A DNA stretch of 40,757 nucleotides, from NCBI GenBank assembly GCA_009777255.1, contig WRMG01000009.1, positions 1-40,757 of the forward strand, written 5' to 3'. The position numbers were made by a program, and so were the translations under genes. The notes beneath the pieces are model-generated. The model searched no databases and was not told the DNA's origin. It was given only the letters and a program-made list of their open reading frames with translations. Source of the stretch: Oscillospiraceae bacterium (GTDB lineage Bacteria > Bacillota > Clostridia > Oscillospirales > UBA929). Positions 1 to 8,322 of this stretch are shown here, piece after piece. Position 1 is the first letter of the stretch. Each line of letters starts with the position of its first letter.

Positions 1-1
1 A

Positions 2-976
2 TCCATGTTCTCCGGCGTTTCCGGCTTACGCAACCACCAGATAAAAATGGACGTAATCGGTAACAATATAGCCAACGTAAACACCCAGGGCTTCAAAGCA
101 AGCCGCACCACTTTCAAGGAAATGTACAACCAGACGCTAAGCGCCCCGTCGCGCCCCTCCGAAGCATTGGGCGGCACAAACGCAATGCAGATCGGTCTTG
201 GCGTGTCCACAGGCTCCATCGACATGGTCTTCGGGACCGGCAGCACGCAGACTACCGACCGTATGCTTGACTTAGCGATTGAGGGCGACGGCTTCCTCGC
301 CGTAAATCAAGGCGAGATTACATACTACACCCGCTCGGGCAACCTCTACCGCGACGCTAACGGACTGTTGATAACGTCGGGAGGCATGTATCTACAGGGA
401 GTTATGTTCGATTTAACAGCTCAGATCCCTGATGGTGCTGACTACGATATTGAGGAAACTACCACATTCCCCGAGGACAATATATTCGGGGGGGACGTGC
501 CTTTCACTTACGTGGAACTTGATGATTATTTAGCAGACGCTCTGGGTGAGGAAGACCCCGGAGCACGCGCCGAATGGTTCGCGACAGAGGGTAATGTCGG
601 TATGATATTTATTCCCGACTCCTTTTCTAATATTTCTATAGGCAAGAACGGTATGATAAGCGGCATCAACGCATACGGCGACCTCATGGTTATCGGCGCC
701 ATCCCCCTGATCACCTTCGTCAATCCCGAGGGCCTTGACAGAGTCGGCGACAACCTGTACCTTCCGTCCAGCAACTCCGGTATCCCCGTCTGGCATGGCG
801 CCGGCGAAGGCACCGGCGCGGGCACCATAAAAGCCGGCGCGCTGGAAATGTCGAACGTAGACCTCTCCCGCGAGTTTACCGAAATGATTATCACCCAGCG
901 CGGATTTCAGGCAAACTCCCGTATCATAACCGTTTCCGACACGCTTCTCGAAGAGCTTATCAATCTGAAACGGTAA
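2..976 (+). CDS. flgE: Flagellar hook protein, FlgE-like (5' end outside window)
   Basis: Extracellular rod/hook-family protein exported by the flagellar type III apparatus. The N-terminal motif MFSGVSGLRNHQ, followed by DVIGNNIANVNTQGFK, is the flagellar rod/hook signature. The C-terminal coiled segment (NVDLSREFTEMIITQRGFQANSRII) is the matching conserved end. An ATG lies at position 5, but the codon before it (Ser) fits the usual hook start M-x-R-S-M-F-S-G, so the true start is probably just upstream of the window. About 324 residues are visible, short for FlgE, with a small acidic variable middle domain (roughly residues 140-200). FlgG or another rod protein is possible. FlgE is preferred because flbD and motAB follow, the usual clostridial order. 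A terminator follows at 1026-1057. Confidence 0.85.
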   Translation, partial: SMFSGVSGLRNHQIKMDVIGNNIANVNTQGFKASRTTFKEMYNQTLSAPSRPSEALGGTNAMQIGLGVSTGSIDMVFGTGSTQTTDRMLDLAIEGDGFLAVNQGEITYYTRSGNLYRDANGLLITSGGMYLQGVMFDLTAQIPDGADYDIEETTTFPEDNIFGGDVPFTYVELDDYLADALGEEDPGARAEWFATEGNVGMIFIPDSFSNISIGKNGMISGINAYGDLMVIGAIPLITFVNPEGLDRVGDNLYLPSSNSGIPVWHGAGEGTGAGTIKAGALEMSNVDLSREFTEMIITQRGFQANSRIITVSDTLLEELINLKR

Positions 977-1025
977 TCCGCAGGGGACGGCTTCCCATCC
1001 CTCTAACCCCTAACCCCTGTCCAAC

Positions 1026-1057
1026 AACCGCGGAAATTCATAGTTTCCGCGGTTTTG
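1026..1057 (+). terminator. Rho-independent terminator after flgE
   Basis: An 11-bp perfect stem (AACCGCGGAAA at 1026-1036 with TTTCCGCGGTT at 1044-1054) encloses a 7-nt loop and runs into a short T-run. It sits about 50 bp after the flgE stop and before the flbD promoter, so it should split the flagellar locus into two transcripts. The T-run is short, so termination may be partial. Confidence 0.75.
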
Positions 1058-1132
1058 TATCGTCCCCGCCGGATATTTTTCTCACCATTTTTCATCAAAA
1101 TTATTTTTTTGCCGCGCTTTTGAAAAAAAGTG

Positions 1133-1163
1133 TTGGCAAAACGGGTACCGTTTATGTTATAAT
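1133..1163 (+). promoter_or_regulatory. Probable sigma-A promoter of the flbD-flhB operon
   Basis: TTGGCA (1133-1138) and TATAAT (1158-1163) are separated by 19 bp, and TG at 1155-1156 makes an extended -10 that could compensate for the long spacer. The next gene, flbD, has an AAGGAGGGGGG ribosome binding site at 1187-1197. No sigma-28 (GCCGATAA-type) element was seen here. Confidence 0.6.
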
Positions 1164-1206
1164 AGCCTAGGGCGCTGTTTATCACTAAGGAGGGGGGATA
1201 TTAAAA

Positions 1207-1437
1207 GTGGTTTGTTTGTCAAGACTGAACGGCAAAACTTTTTTTGTCAATCCCGATCTTATCGAGTTTGTCGAGGAGACGCCCGACACCGTCATCACCA
1301 CGACGACCGGCAAAAGAATGGTCGTCGAGGAGTCGGCTTTGGATGTTCTCGAAAAAATAGTGGAGCATAAGCAGCGGATTTTTCTGGGGCTTCCCAAAAG
1401 GATACAGGACGACGGCATAACGTCGTTAAAAGGCTAA
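1207..1437 (+). CDS. flbD: Flagellar protein FlbD
   Basis: Small cytoplasmic FlbD-family protein of 76 residues, found between hook and motor genes in clostridial and spirochaete flagellar operons. Its role is poorly defined. The N-terminus CLSRLNGKTFFVNPDLIEF matches the family pattern (LTRLNG, then N and D-x-I-E), as does the central TTTGKRMVVEE segment. The start is GTG, 9 nt after a very strong ribosome binding site (1187-1197). It is the first gene after the promoter at 1133-1163. The ribosome binding site of motA overlaps its stop codon, so the two are probably translationally coupled. Confidence 0.85.
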   Translation: MVCLSRLNGKTFFVNPDLIEFVEETPDTVITTTTGKRMVVEESALDVLEKIVEHKQRIFLGLPKRIQDDGITSLKG

Positions 1438-1452
1438 GGAGGTGGTTTATCC

Positions 1453-2253
1453 TTGGACATCTTTACTCTGCTGGGAATGATACTGGCTTTTGCCTGTTGC
1501 GTATACGGCGTTATCTCCGGCGGCGGCCAATTAGGATGGGTTGTTGACATTCCCTCCATGGTTGTCACCGTCGGCGGCACTACCTGCGTTATGCTCGTGG
1601 GCTTCAAACTTTCCGATTTATCGCAGCTGGGTAAGCTGTACGGCAAGGCGATGAAGAACAGCCACTATGACGTTGTCGCCGGCATAAAGACTATAATCGA
1701 CCTCGCCAACGTAGCGCGTAAAGAGGGACTGCTGGCGCTTGAGGAGATCGTTAAGAGCGTGGACGAGCCTTTCCTGCAAAAGGGCGTTCTGCTGATCGTT
1801 GACGGCACCGACGCCGAGCTGGTCAAGGGTATAATGGAGGCTGAGATCGGCTCGCTGGAGGGCCGCCACTCCTCAAATATAGGCATACTGGAAACGATGG
1901 CGTCATTCGCGCCCGCGTTCGGTATGATAGGAACGCTGATCGGGCTTGTCAACATGCTGAAAAGCCTCGACGACCCGTCCGCGCTCGGCCCGGGCATGGC
2001 CGTCGCGTTGATAACCACGCTGTACGGCTCGCTGATAGCGAACATCGTCTGTAACCCCGTGGCAAGCAAGCTGAAAGCACATTCCGCCGAGGAGATCATG
2101 TTCAAGGAGATTATGCTGGAGGGGATGCTGTCCATACAGGCAGGAGAAAACCCCCGTATAATAGAGGAAAAGCTGTTCTCGTTCCTGCCCCGCAAAATAA
2201 AGGAGCAATCCCTTGCCGCCGCCGCGACCTCCAACATCGCCGAAAGGGAGTGA
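1453..2253 (+). CDS. motA: Flagellar motor stator protein MotA
   Basis: Inner-membrane stator subunit that forms the ion channel with MotB and pushes on the rotor. It has 266 residues, the usual length. Four membrane segments are visible: two near the N-terminus (about residues 2-20 and 28-50) and two around residues 150-205. The segment FAPAFGMIGTLIGLVNML, typical of MotA/PomA channel helices, lies near residue 155. The start is TTG, 8 nt after AAGGAGGTGG at 1435-1444, giving the typical N-terminus MDIFTLLGMILAF. motB follows 6 bp after the stop. Whether the coupling ion is H+ or Na+ cannot be decided from what I see. Confidence 0.95.
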   Translation: MDIFTLLGMILAFACCVYGVISGGGQLGWVVDIPSMVVTVGGTTCVMLVGFKLSDLSQLGKLYGKAMKNSHYDVVAGIKTIIDLANVARKEGLLALEEIVKSVDEPFLQKGVLLIVDGTDAELVKGIMEAEIGSLEGRHSSNIGILETMASFAPAFGMIGTLIGLVNMLKSLDDPSALGPGMAVALITTLYGSLIANIVCNPVASKLKAHSAEEIMFKEIMLEGMLSIQAGENPRIIEEKLFSFLPRKIKEQSLAAAATSNIAERE

Positions 2254-2259
2254 TAACCT

Positions 2260-3069
2260 ATGGCGCGCGAAAAAAAGCCTAAGGAAGCGCCGAAAGGCTG
2301 TCCCGAGTGGCTTGCCACTTACGGCGATATGGTAACGCTTGTTCTCACCTTCTTTGTCCTGCTGTTCGCGTTTTCTTCCATAGACGCGGAAAAGTGGAAA
2401 ACCGTCGTCAGCTCACTTACCGGCAACCCCTCCCTGTTTGACGGCTTGGACTATTCGCCGAACCCCGTCGCCGATCAGCCCTTTGCGCCCGGCGCCGAGA
2501 TAACCGAGGTTGTGCTTGAATATCTGATGACCAACGCGGATACGTGGGAAGAGCTTGAACAGATGCTGCGCGAGCTTATCAGCTCGGCAAACGCCGAGGG
2601 AACCAGTCTGGCGCAGATGGAGAGCAACGCCACGCAGATAAAGATAAATCTAAGCGGTGACGTGCTTTTCGACTCCGGCTCCGATGTTCTTAAGGCCGAA
2701 AATCTTAGCATATTAGAGGATATTATCGAGGAAATCAGGCCGTATCTGCCGATTATCGGCTTTATCGTGATAGAGGGGCACACCGACAACGTCCCCATCA
2801 ACACAGCAAGATTCCCCAGTAACTGGGAGCTTAGTCAGGGGCGTTCCGCCGCGGTGTGGCGGTTCCTGCGAAACGGCGTTTTGGCCGGCGACCCCGACTT
2901 CCCGCCGCGTATGTTCAAAATCGCCGGCTACGGCGAGGAGTGGCCCATCGACACAAACGCTACGCCGGAGGGGCGGCAGAACAACCGGCGCGTCACGTTC
3001 AGCATTGATAAAACCCCCGATCCGCTGTCCGACGAACCCCAAACCGTTTCGCCAGACGATATACCATAG
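2260..3069 (+). CDS. motB: Flagellar motor stator protein MotB
   Basis: Stator subunit that binds peptidoglycan and carries the ion-binding aspartate. It has 269 residues: a short basic N-terminus, one membrane helix (about 24-43) beginning GDMVTLVLTFFVLLFAF with the conserved Asp23, a linker, and an OmpA-like peptidoglycan-binding domain from about residue 130. The signature GHTDNVPINTARFPSNWELS is followed by GRSAAVWRFL and NNRRVTF. It follows motA closely. The stop codon lies inside the first palindromic repeat that fills the gap to fliL, so the last residues may have been altered by insertion of that repeat. Confidence 0.95.
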   Translation: MAREKKPKEAPKGCPEWLATYGDMVTLVLTFFVLLFAFSSIDAEKWKTVVSSLTGNPSLFDGLDYSPNPVADQPFAPGAEITEVVLEYLMTNADTWEELEQMLRELISSANAEGTSLAQMESNATQIKINLSGDVLFDSGSDVLKAENLSILEDIIEEIRPYLPIIGFIVIEGHTDNVPINTARFPSNWELSQGRSAAVWRFLRNGVLAGDPDFPPRMFKIAGYGEEWPIDTNATPEGRQNNRRVTFSIDKTPDPLSDEPQTVSPDDIP

Positions 3070-3167
3070 GCGCAAAGCGCCGGTCGGCGTTGACGCCGAA
3101 TGGTATATGATCTATCAAGTATAATGGCCGTTAAGGGCATTATACCATAGGCGTTGACGCCGAATGG
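3059..3167. repeat. Pair of REP-like palindromic elements between motB and fliL
   Basis: Copy 1 (3059-3108) has outer arms ATATACCAT and ATGGTATAT around two small hairpins (GGCGCAAAGCGCC at 3069-3081 and GGCGTTGACGCC at 3086-3097). Copy 2 (about 3141-3167) repeats the 13-bp TATACCATAGGCG (3060-3072 and 3141-3153) and the 18-bp GGCGTTGACGCCGAATGG (3086-3103 and 3150-3167) exactly, but lacks the first small hairpin. A further imperfect hairpin, ATAATGGCC/GGGCATTAT, lies at 3121-3143. The start of copy 1 contains the motB stop codon. Confidence 0.7.
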
Positions 3168-3205
3168 GCCTTATCCCCATAATCAACCGGAATGAAGGTG
3201 ACTGT

Positions 3206-3610
3206 ATGAAAGTGATTATCCGGCTCGCGCTCTTAGCTGTAATATGCGCGGTTTTGATACCGGCCCTCTCCGCCTGTGACGGCGAGGCCGACCCCAACAA
3301 CCCTGTCGTCTATGTGTACGAGGTCGGCGATGATTTCATCACCAACGTCAAAGGCGCTCCGACAATGCATCTGCGGTGCGAGGTGATTTTCCGGCTTACC
3401 AGCAAAAAGGCCGTTACCTCCTTTGCCGATGACAACGACATCATCCGCGATTCAGTTATCAAGGTTCTCAGGGAGCTGACGGAGGAGGACATTCTGAACG
3501 GCGACCTGAATGCAATCGCACAGGAGCTGGTCGATTCCGCCAACGAAGCCATGCAGACCGACGTGTTTTACTCCGCGACGTTTCCCACGTTCGCGGCAAG
3601 CAAGAGATAA
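3206..3610 (+). CDS. fliL: FliL family flagellar basal body-associated protein (predicted lipoprotein)
   Basis: FliL associates with the stator around the basal body and affects torque and swarming. The call rests on position between motB and fliM, size (134 residues) and the C-terminal pattern DSVIKVLRELTEEDI, which resembles FliL's conserved region. The start is ATG at 3206 with GAAGGTGA just upstream. An earlier in-frame ATG at 3164 has no good ribosome binding site and lies at a repeat junction. The N-terminus has two basic residues, a hydrophobic stretch and a lipobox (LSAC, Cys24), followed by an acidic DGEADPNN segment. This suggests lipid anchoring instead of the usual uncleaved transmembrane helix. 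Sequence similarity to FliL is modest. Confidence 0.75.
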   Translation: MKVIIRLALLAVICAVLIPALSACDGEADPNNPVVYVYEVGDDFITNVKGAPTMHLRCEVIFRLTSKKAVTSFADDNDIIRDSVIKVLRELTEEDILNGDLNAIAQELVDSANEAMQTDVFYSATFPTFAASKR

Positions 3611-3651
3611 CGCGGTTAATTACACCGTTCATCAAAAAGGGGGGATAAGCA

Positions 3652-4650
3652 TTGGCGGACGTACTGTCACAAAGTGAAATTGACGCCCTTCTTAACGCGT
3701 TAAGCTCCGGGGATGTTGACCCCGATGAGATGTCCGAGGACCCCTCTCTTAAAATAAAGGAATATGATTTCCGCACCGCCAACAGATTCTCCAAGGAACA
3801 GATCAGAACCTTCCACATAATTTATGACACCTTCTCCCGTCTGTTCACTTCGTATCTGTCCGGCACGCTGAGGGTAATGTGTTCGTCCGAGGTAATGTCC
3901 GTTGAAGAGGTAAAATATCAGGAGTTCGTCAACGCCATGCCCACCCCCATTGTTCTGGGCATTCTCAATATGCCGCCGCTGGTCGGCCCCACTATGCTGT
4001 CGATAACCCCCGACGTCGCCTATGTCATGATCTCGCGGCTTTTGGGCGGCTCGAGTCAATCGGGCTCTCTTGAAATAAACCGCACCTTCACCGAAATCGA
4101 GCTTGTTCTGCTCGAGCGCATAATACGCCAGTTTATCGGGCTGCTTGTCGAGTCGTGGGCGAAGATAATCCCCGTGTCCACCATGCTCGACCGTATCGAA
4201 ACCAGCCCCCAGTTCGCGCAGATCGTCGCCATGAACGAGACGATCGCGCTGATAACCCTAAGCGTCAAAATCGGCAATAACGAGGGCCTTATGAACTTCG
4301 TGCTGCCGCATCTGGCTCTCGAGCCCGTTTCAAAACAGCTTAATACCAAGCTGATGTTCTCCTCCGCCGACACACAGCGCCTCGCGCCGAGAACACAGGA
4401 CATCAAGACGCGGATTCAAACGACGCCCCTGCCGCTGACCGCCGTATTCGGCAACACCACCACAAGCGTAAAGGACGTTTTGGGGCTGCAAACCGGCGAC
4501 ATTATACAGATTGAACACCACACGCTCCAGCCCCTTACATTAAAGGTTGGACATTTGAATAAGTTTCGTGGTATAATCGGAATAAAGGATAATCATTACG
4601 CTGTAAAGATCACTGAATTGATCCGCGAGGAGGTTTCGGAACATGAGTAG
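3652..4650 (+). CDS. fliM: Flagellar motor switch protein FliM
   Basis: C-ring component that binds phosphorylated CheY and connects the FliG ring to FliN/FliY. It has 332 residues. The N-terminus [13 protein letters not shown] is the CheY-binding peptide, followed by [26 protein letters not shown]-type middle-domain sequence and a C-terminal SpoA/FliN-like domain (about residues 245-325). The start is TTG at 3652, 5 nt after AAGGGGGGAT. The gene overlaps fliY by 8 bp, so the two switch proteins are probably translationally coupled. Confidence 0.96.
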   Translation: MADVLSQSEIDALLNALSSGDVDPDEMSEDPSLKIKEYDFRTANRFSKEQIRTFHIIYDTFSRLFTSYLSGTLRVMCSSEVMSVEEVKYQEFVNAMPTPIVLGILNMPPLVGPTMLSITPDVAYVMISRLLGGSSQSGSLEINRTFTEIELVLLERIIRQFIGLLVESWAKIIPVSTMLDRIETSPQFAQIVAMNETIALITLSVKIGNNEGLMNFVLPHLALEPVSKQLNTKLMFSSADTQRLAPRTQDIKTRIQTTPLPLTAVFGNTTTSVKDVLGLQTGDIIQIEHHTLQPLTLKVGHLNKFRGIIGIKDNHYAVKITELIREEVSEHE

Positions 4651-6082
4651 CGGTTTGTCACAAGAAGAAATTGATGCCCTTCTTCGCGGAGAAGTGCCCG
4701 CCGGATTCGGCGACGATGCTGCGGCGGCGGCCGAACCCGAGCCTGCCCCCGAAGCTCTGCCCGATATGCCCGGCTCCGCGGCGGATCACAGCTTCGGCTC
4801 TTCCGTTTCGCTCCCCGGCACAGAGGGGATGCTGACGGAAACCGAAATCGACACGCTGGGCGAAATCGGCAATATTAGCATGGGTACCGCCGCGACGACG
4901 CTCTTTACCCTGCTAAGCCACAAGGTTGAAATCACGACCCCAAAGGTGACGCTTACGAACATGCGCGCCATAGCGGAGGAGTATCCTCTGCCCTTTGTCG
5001 CCGTCGAGGTTAAATACACTTTCGGTCTTATGGGAACAAACATCTTGTTTTTACGCGAAGAAGATGTTAAAATAATTACTGACCTCCTTATGGGCGGCGA
5101 CGGCACAAACACATCCGCCGATCTCTCCGAGCTTCATCTGTCCGCGATCAGCGAGGTCATGAACCAGATGGTCGGCTCGTCCAGCACCTCGCTGGCCAAG
5201 CTGATGGGAATTTCTATCGACATCTCGCCGCCGCGCGCTTTCCAGGTCAATCTGGCGGGCGACGCCGCGAAGGTCTACGAGGACATCGACGAGATTTTCG
5301 TGCGTATCAGCTTCAGCATGGTGGTCGAGGGTCTGATTAACAGCGAGATCATGCAGGTCATGCCCTTACAGTTCGCAAAGGATCAGGTGGGCCGCCTTAT
5401 CAGCGGAGGCGCCGCGGAAGCCGCCGGAATGGCGCCCGCGCCCGCCGCTTCCCCCCCTCCTCCTCCTCAGCCCGCGCCGCAACCCGCACCGCAACCGCAG
5501 CCCGCGCCTCCTCCTCCTCCGCAACCGCAGGCTCCCCAAGGGTACGAAGCGCCCGCGCCGCAACCTCAACCCGCACCGCAGCCCTTCGCGCCCCAGCCGC
5601 AGCAACCGCCGTATCCCCCGCCGTACCAAGACCCTTACGGGGGCTACCCGCCGCAATATCCTCCCCAGTATCAGCAGCCATATCCCCCGCCTTACGCGCC
5701 ACAGCAACCACCGCCGCAATACGCGCCGCCACCGTATCAGCCGCCGCCACAGCAAATGGTTGACGTCCATCCCGCCAACTTCGGCACCTTTGACCAAAGC
5801 GGGTTCGGCGCAGCGGTCAGCGGCGAGAACATGGATCTGCTGCTGGACGTGCCGCTCACCGTATCCGTCGAGCTGGGCAAAAGCTCCAAATTTATCAAGG
5901 AGATACTCGATTTCAATATCGGCACTATAGTCGTACTTGATAAAATGGCGGGCGAGCTGGTGGATATAGTTGTAAACGGCAAGCTCATCGCAAAGGGCGA
6001 GGTGGTGGTCATCGACGACAACTACGGCGTAAGGATCACCGACATCGTCAGTCCCTCAAAGCGCATCGCTCCCGGCAAATAG
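4643..6082 (+). CDS. fliY: Flagellar motor switch phosphatase FliY (CheC-like plus FliN domain)
   Basis: C-ring protein that dephosphorylates CheY-P and replaces FliN in many Gram-positive bacteria. Order of parts: CheY-binding N-terminus ([12 protein letters not shown]), CheC-like domain (about 65-255), a low-complexity linker (about 262-375) and a SpoA/FliN domain (about 395-475, [18 protein letters not shown] onward). Both CheC phosphatase signatures are intact in the D/S-x3-E-x2-N form: DTLGEIGN and SAISEVMN. At 479 residues it is longer than typical FliY because of the Pro/Gln/Tyr-rich linker of more than 100 residues. It overlaps fliM by 8 bp and is followed 49 bp later by cheY, the substrate protein. 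Confidence 0.95.
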   Translation: MSSGLSQEEIDALLRGEVPAGFGDDAAAAAEPEPAPEALPDMPGSAADHSFGSSVSLPGTEGMLTETEIDTLGEIGNISMGTAATTLFTLLSHKVEITTPKVTLTNMRAIAEEYPLPFVAVEVKYTFGLMGTNILFLREEDVKIITDLLMGGDGTNTSADLSELHLSAISEVMNQMVGSSSTSLAKLMGISIDISPPRAFQVNLAGDAAKVYEDIDEIFVRISFSMVVEGLINSEIMQVMPLQFAKDQVGRLISGGAAEAAGMAPAPAASPPPPPQPAPQPAPQPQPAPPPPPQPQAPQGYEAPAPQPQPAPQPFAPQPQQPPYPPPYQDPYGGYPPQYPPQYQQPYPPPYAPQQPPPQYAPPPYQPPPQQMVDVHPANFGTFDQSGFGAAVSGENMDLLLDVPLTVSVELGKSSKFIKEILDFNIGTIVVLDKMAGELVDIVVNGKLIAKGEVVVIDDNYGVRITDIVSPSKRIAPGK

Positions 6083-6131
6083 AACGCTGGGTAACTATAA
6101 TTTCCGGAACAGACCGGGAGGTATATAAAAC

Positions 6132-6494
6132 ATGGGAAACAGAATTTTGGTAGTTGACGACGCCGCGTTTATGCGCATGATGATCAAAGAGGTTCTCACA
6201 AAGAACGGCTTTGATGTCTGCGGCGAGGCCGAAAACGGCGCCGTCGCGCTGGACCGTTACAAGGAGCTGACCCCCGATTTGGTAATCATGGATATTACCA
6301 TGCCCGAGGTCAACGGTATCGACGCGCTTAAAAACATAAAAGCGTTTAACGCGGCGGCCAAGGTTGTCATGTGCTCCGCCATGGGGCAGCAGGCAATGGT
6401 TATCGAGGCTATCCAGTCCGGCGCGAAGGATTTTATTGTAAAACCCTTCCAGGCCGACCGTGTGGTCGAGGCGGTCAAGAAGGTGTTGGGATAA
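6132..6494 (+). CDS. cheY: Chemotaxis response regulator CheY
   Basis: Single-domain receiver (120 residues) that carries the phosphoryl signal from CheA to FliM/FliY. The acidic pair Asp9-Asp10 (LVVDDAAF), phosphorylation site Asp54 (VIMDITMPEVNG), Ser82 (MCSAMGQQ) and Lys104 (IVKPFQ) are all present. The ribosome binding site GGGAGG lies just before the start. It is placed between fliY and fliO, the standard Gram-positive location for the CheY that acts on the switch. No output domain follows. Confidence 0.95.
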   Translation: MGNRILVVDDAAFMRMMIKEVLTKNGFDVCGEAENGAVALDRYKELTPDLVIMDITMPEVNGIDALKNIKAFNAAAKVVMCSAMGQQAMVIEAIQSGAKDFIVKPFQADRVVEAVKKVLG

Positions 6495-6496
6495 GC

Positions 6497-7210
6497 GTGC
6501 TTATTCTGATTCTCACCTCTGAGCCCTCCGGGCTTAGAGCCGCCAACGGCTACATGGGCACCATTCTGGGCTTCGCGGCGTTTATAGCGCTGATCGTGCT
6601 GTCGTACCTTGTGCTGCGCTGGCTGTCCAAGCGCGCGATGGGAAACACCCGCCATATCCGCGTTATCGAGCGCATGGCCGTTACAAGAGACGCCGGACTG
6701 TGGCTTATCGAAATCGGCCGGCGGGTACTCGCCGTATCCGTGGCAAAGGACGGCATGAGACTCCTGTGTGAGCTATCCGCGCGCGAGATCGCCGATCTGC
6801 GGGAAGAACGGCCGCCCGAACCGGCTCCCTCTTTCGACGGGAATTCCTCTTTTTGGAAACGGTTTTCCCATAATATGAAAATCCAAATGAAGCTGCTGCC
6901 TAAAGACACTCCGCCCGCGCGCCCGTATGAACCCAATCCCGTCCCCGAACCAAGCCCGTTCGCGCTGGCTCTGCTGCGGGCGCAGTCCGAAAACGATAAG
7001 GACGGACTGATAAATCTTCTGAATACACTTCCCGACCCGAACTCCGAGCCCGACGACAGGGACGACGGACGCTCGGGTTCCGGCGGCGTTCAGGACTATA
7101 ACGCCGCTATAGAAAAGCTGAAACAAATGGGCGATCCGGACAACCGCAAAGTGGACGAGCTTTTCGACAGAATTTCCAAGCGCAGCGACCGATATTCCAA
7201 GAAAGGGTAG
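6497..7210 (+). CDS. fliO: Flagellar biosynthetic protein FliO (FliO/FliZ-like)
   Basis: Membrane protein that helps assemble the FliP/FliQ/FliR export gate. Start chosen: GTG at 6497, 2 bp after the cheY stop, giving VLILILTSEPSGL. A longer frame opens inside cheY but its N-terminus is a cheY shadow; ATG at 6554 is another option. The product is about 237 residues with one membrane helix (about 22-42), then a FliO-type domain (VIERMAVTRDAGLWLIEIGRRVLAVSV). The long hydrophilic C-terminal tail is rich in Pro, Asp and Ser. Identity rests on this domain and on the position directly before fliP. Confidence 0.85.
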   Translation: MLILILTSEPSGLRAANGYMGTILGFAAFIALIVLSYLVLRWLSKRAMGNTRHIRVIERMAVTRDAGLWLIEIGRRVLAVSVAKDGMRLLCELSAREIADLREERPPEPAPSFDGNSSFWKRFSHNMKIQMKLLPKDTPPARPYEPNPVPEPSPFALALLRAQSENDKDGLINLLNTLPDPNSEPDDRDDGRSGSGGVQDYNAAIEKLKQMGDPDNRKVDELFDRISKRSDRYSKKG

Positions 7211-7214
7211 TATT

Positions 7215-8033
7215 ATGAAAAAAACGGCTGTACTGCTTGTCGCTCTGCTTATTATTCTGCCGCTGATTGTCCCCGCGGCGCTGGCGACCGACCTGATCCC
7301 CTCCGAGCCCGAGACGGACCAGCGCAGCACCCTCTCCGATTACTTCCCGTTTAATTTACTGGGGCCTGATATGACGGTCGATGACGCGACTACCACCGTC
7401 GAGATTCTGGTCCTTCTTACTATACTGAGCCTTGCGCCCTCCATACTGATAATGGTAACGGCGTTCACCCGTATCGTTATCGTGCTGTCGTTTACGCGCA
7501 GCGCGATGGGTACACAGTCCATGCCGCCGAACCAGGTCATGGTGGGGCTTGCGTTGTTTTTAACGGTTTTTGTGATGTACCCCGTATACGAGGAGATAAA
7601 AACCGACGCGTGGGACCCCTATGCCGCCGAGGAGATCCAGCTCGACGAAATGCTCGAGCGCACGATGTTCCCCATACGCAAGTTCATGTACGAGCAGATA
7701 CGGCTCAAAAACCACGAGGAGGACCTGATAAACTTTATGAATATCGCCCGCCTCGACCCCTATCCCGAATCGTTTGAGGAAATCCCGACGCGCGTACTCA
7801 TCCCCGCGTTTATCACAAGCGAGATAAAAACCGGCTTTATCATCGGTTTTCTGATATATATTCCGTTTATCGTTATCGACATGGTGGTGGCGTCCGCGCT
7901 TATGTCAATGGGTATGATGATGCTGCCGCCCGTTATGATCTCCCTGCCGTTCAAGATAATGCTGTTTGTGCTTGTGGACGGCTGGAACCTGACCGTCGGC
8001 ACCCTTGTGGAAACCTTCAGGGGCCCCGGATAG
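7215..8033 (+). CDS. fliP: Flagellar export gate protein FliP
   Basis: Core subunit of the type III export gate in the membrane at the base of the flagellum. It has 272 residues with a cleavable-type signal sequence (about 1-24, ending AALA), a periplasmic loop, and the FliP signature FTRIVIVLSFTRSAMGTQSMPPNQVMVGLALFLT beginning near residue 80. The C-terminal helices carry FIIGFLIYIPFIVIDMVVAS and MGMMMLPPVMISLPFKIMLF. It starts 4 bp after fliO ends and is followed by fliQ and fliR. Confidence 0.97.
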   Translation: MKKTAVLLVALLIILPLIVPAALATDLIPSEPETDQRSTLSDYFPFNLLGPDMTVDDATTTVEILVLLTILSLAPSILIMVTAFTRIVIVLSFTRSAMGTQSMPPNQVMVGLALFLTVFVMYPVYEEIKTDAWDPYAAEEIQLDEMLERTMFPIRKFMYEQIRLKNHEEDLINFMNIARLDPYPESFEEIPTRVLIPAFITSEIKTGFIIGFLIYIPFIVIDMVVASALMSMGMMMLPPVMISLPFKIMLFVLVDGWNLTVGTLVETFRGPG

Positions 8034-8045
8034 CGAGGTGTATTT

Positions 8046-8318
8046 ATGAGCGAAGGCGCCATCTCCTCTTTAATACACATGGCCATAATGGAAATACTAT
8101 GGCTGTCCTTGCCCATGCTCGGGCTGGGGCTTGCCATCGGGCTTATCATCTCTATCGTACAGGCCACGACCCAGATAAACGAACAAACCATCGTCTTTGT
8201 CGCTAAAATACTCTCCGTATTCATAGGGTTGATTATTTTCGGCTCGTGGATGCTTGTAAGGCTTCAGGACTTTACACTGCGGCTTTACGAATCAGTCATC
8301 CCCATATTAAGGAGTTAG
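8046..8318 (+). CDS. fliQ: Flagellar export gate protein FliQ
   Basis: Small gate subunit of 90 residues with two membrane helices (about 12-36 and 50-75). The family motif LGLAIGLIISIVQATTQINEQT is clear. It lies between fliP (12 bp) and fliR (4 bp) with GCGAGG and similar purine-rich sites upstream of the start. Confidence 0.96.
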   Translation: MSEGAISSLIHMAIMEILWLSLPMLGLGLAIGLIISIVQATTQINEQTIVFVAKILSVFIGLIIFGSWMLVRLQDFTLRLYESVIPILRS

Positions 8319-8322
8319 ACAT

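Noticed and set aside
3164-3205. Earlier in-frame ATG for fliL
   Set aside because: It falls at the edge of the palindromic repeat, has no ribosome binding site, and would put 14 polar residues ahead of a good signal peptide.
5366-5797. Arg-rich 143-codon frame opposite the FliY linker
   Set aside because: Its composition is simply the reverse reading of the proline/glutamine codons of the linker.
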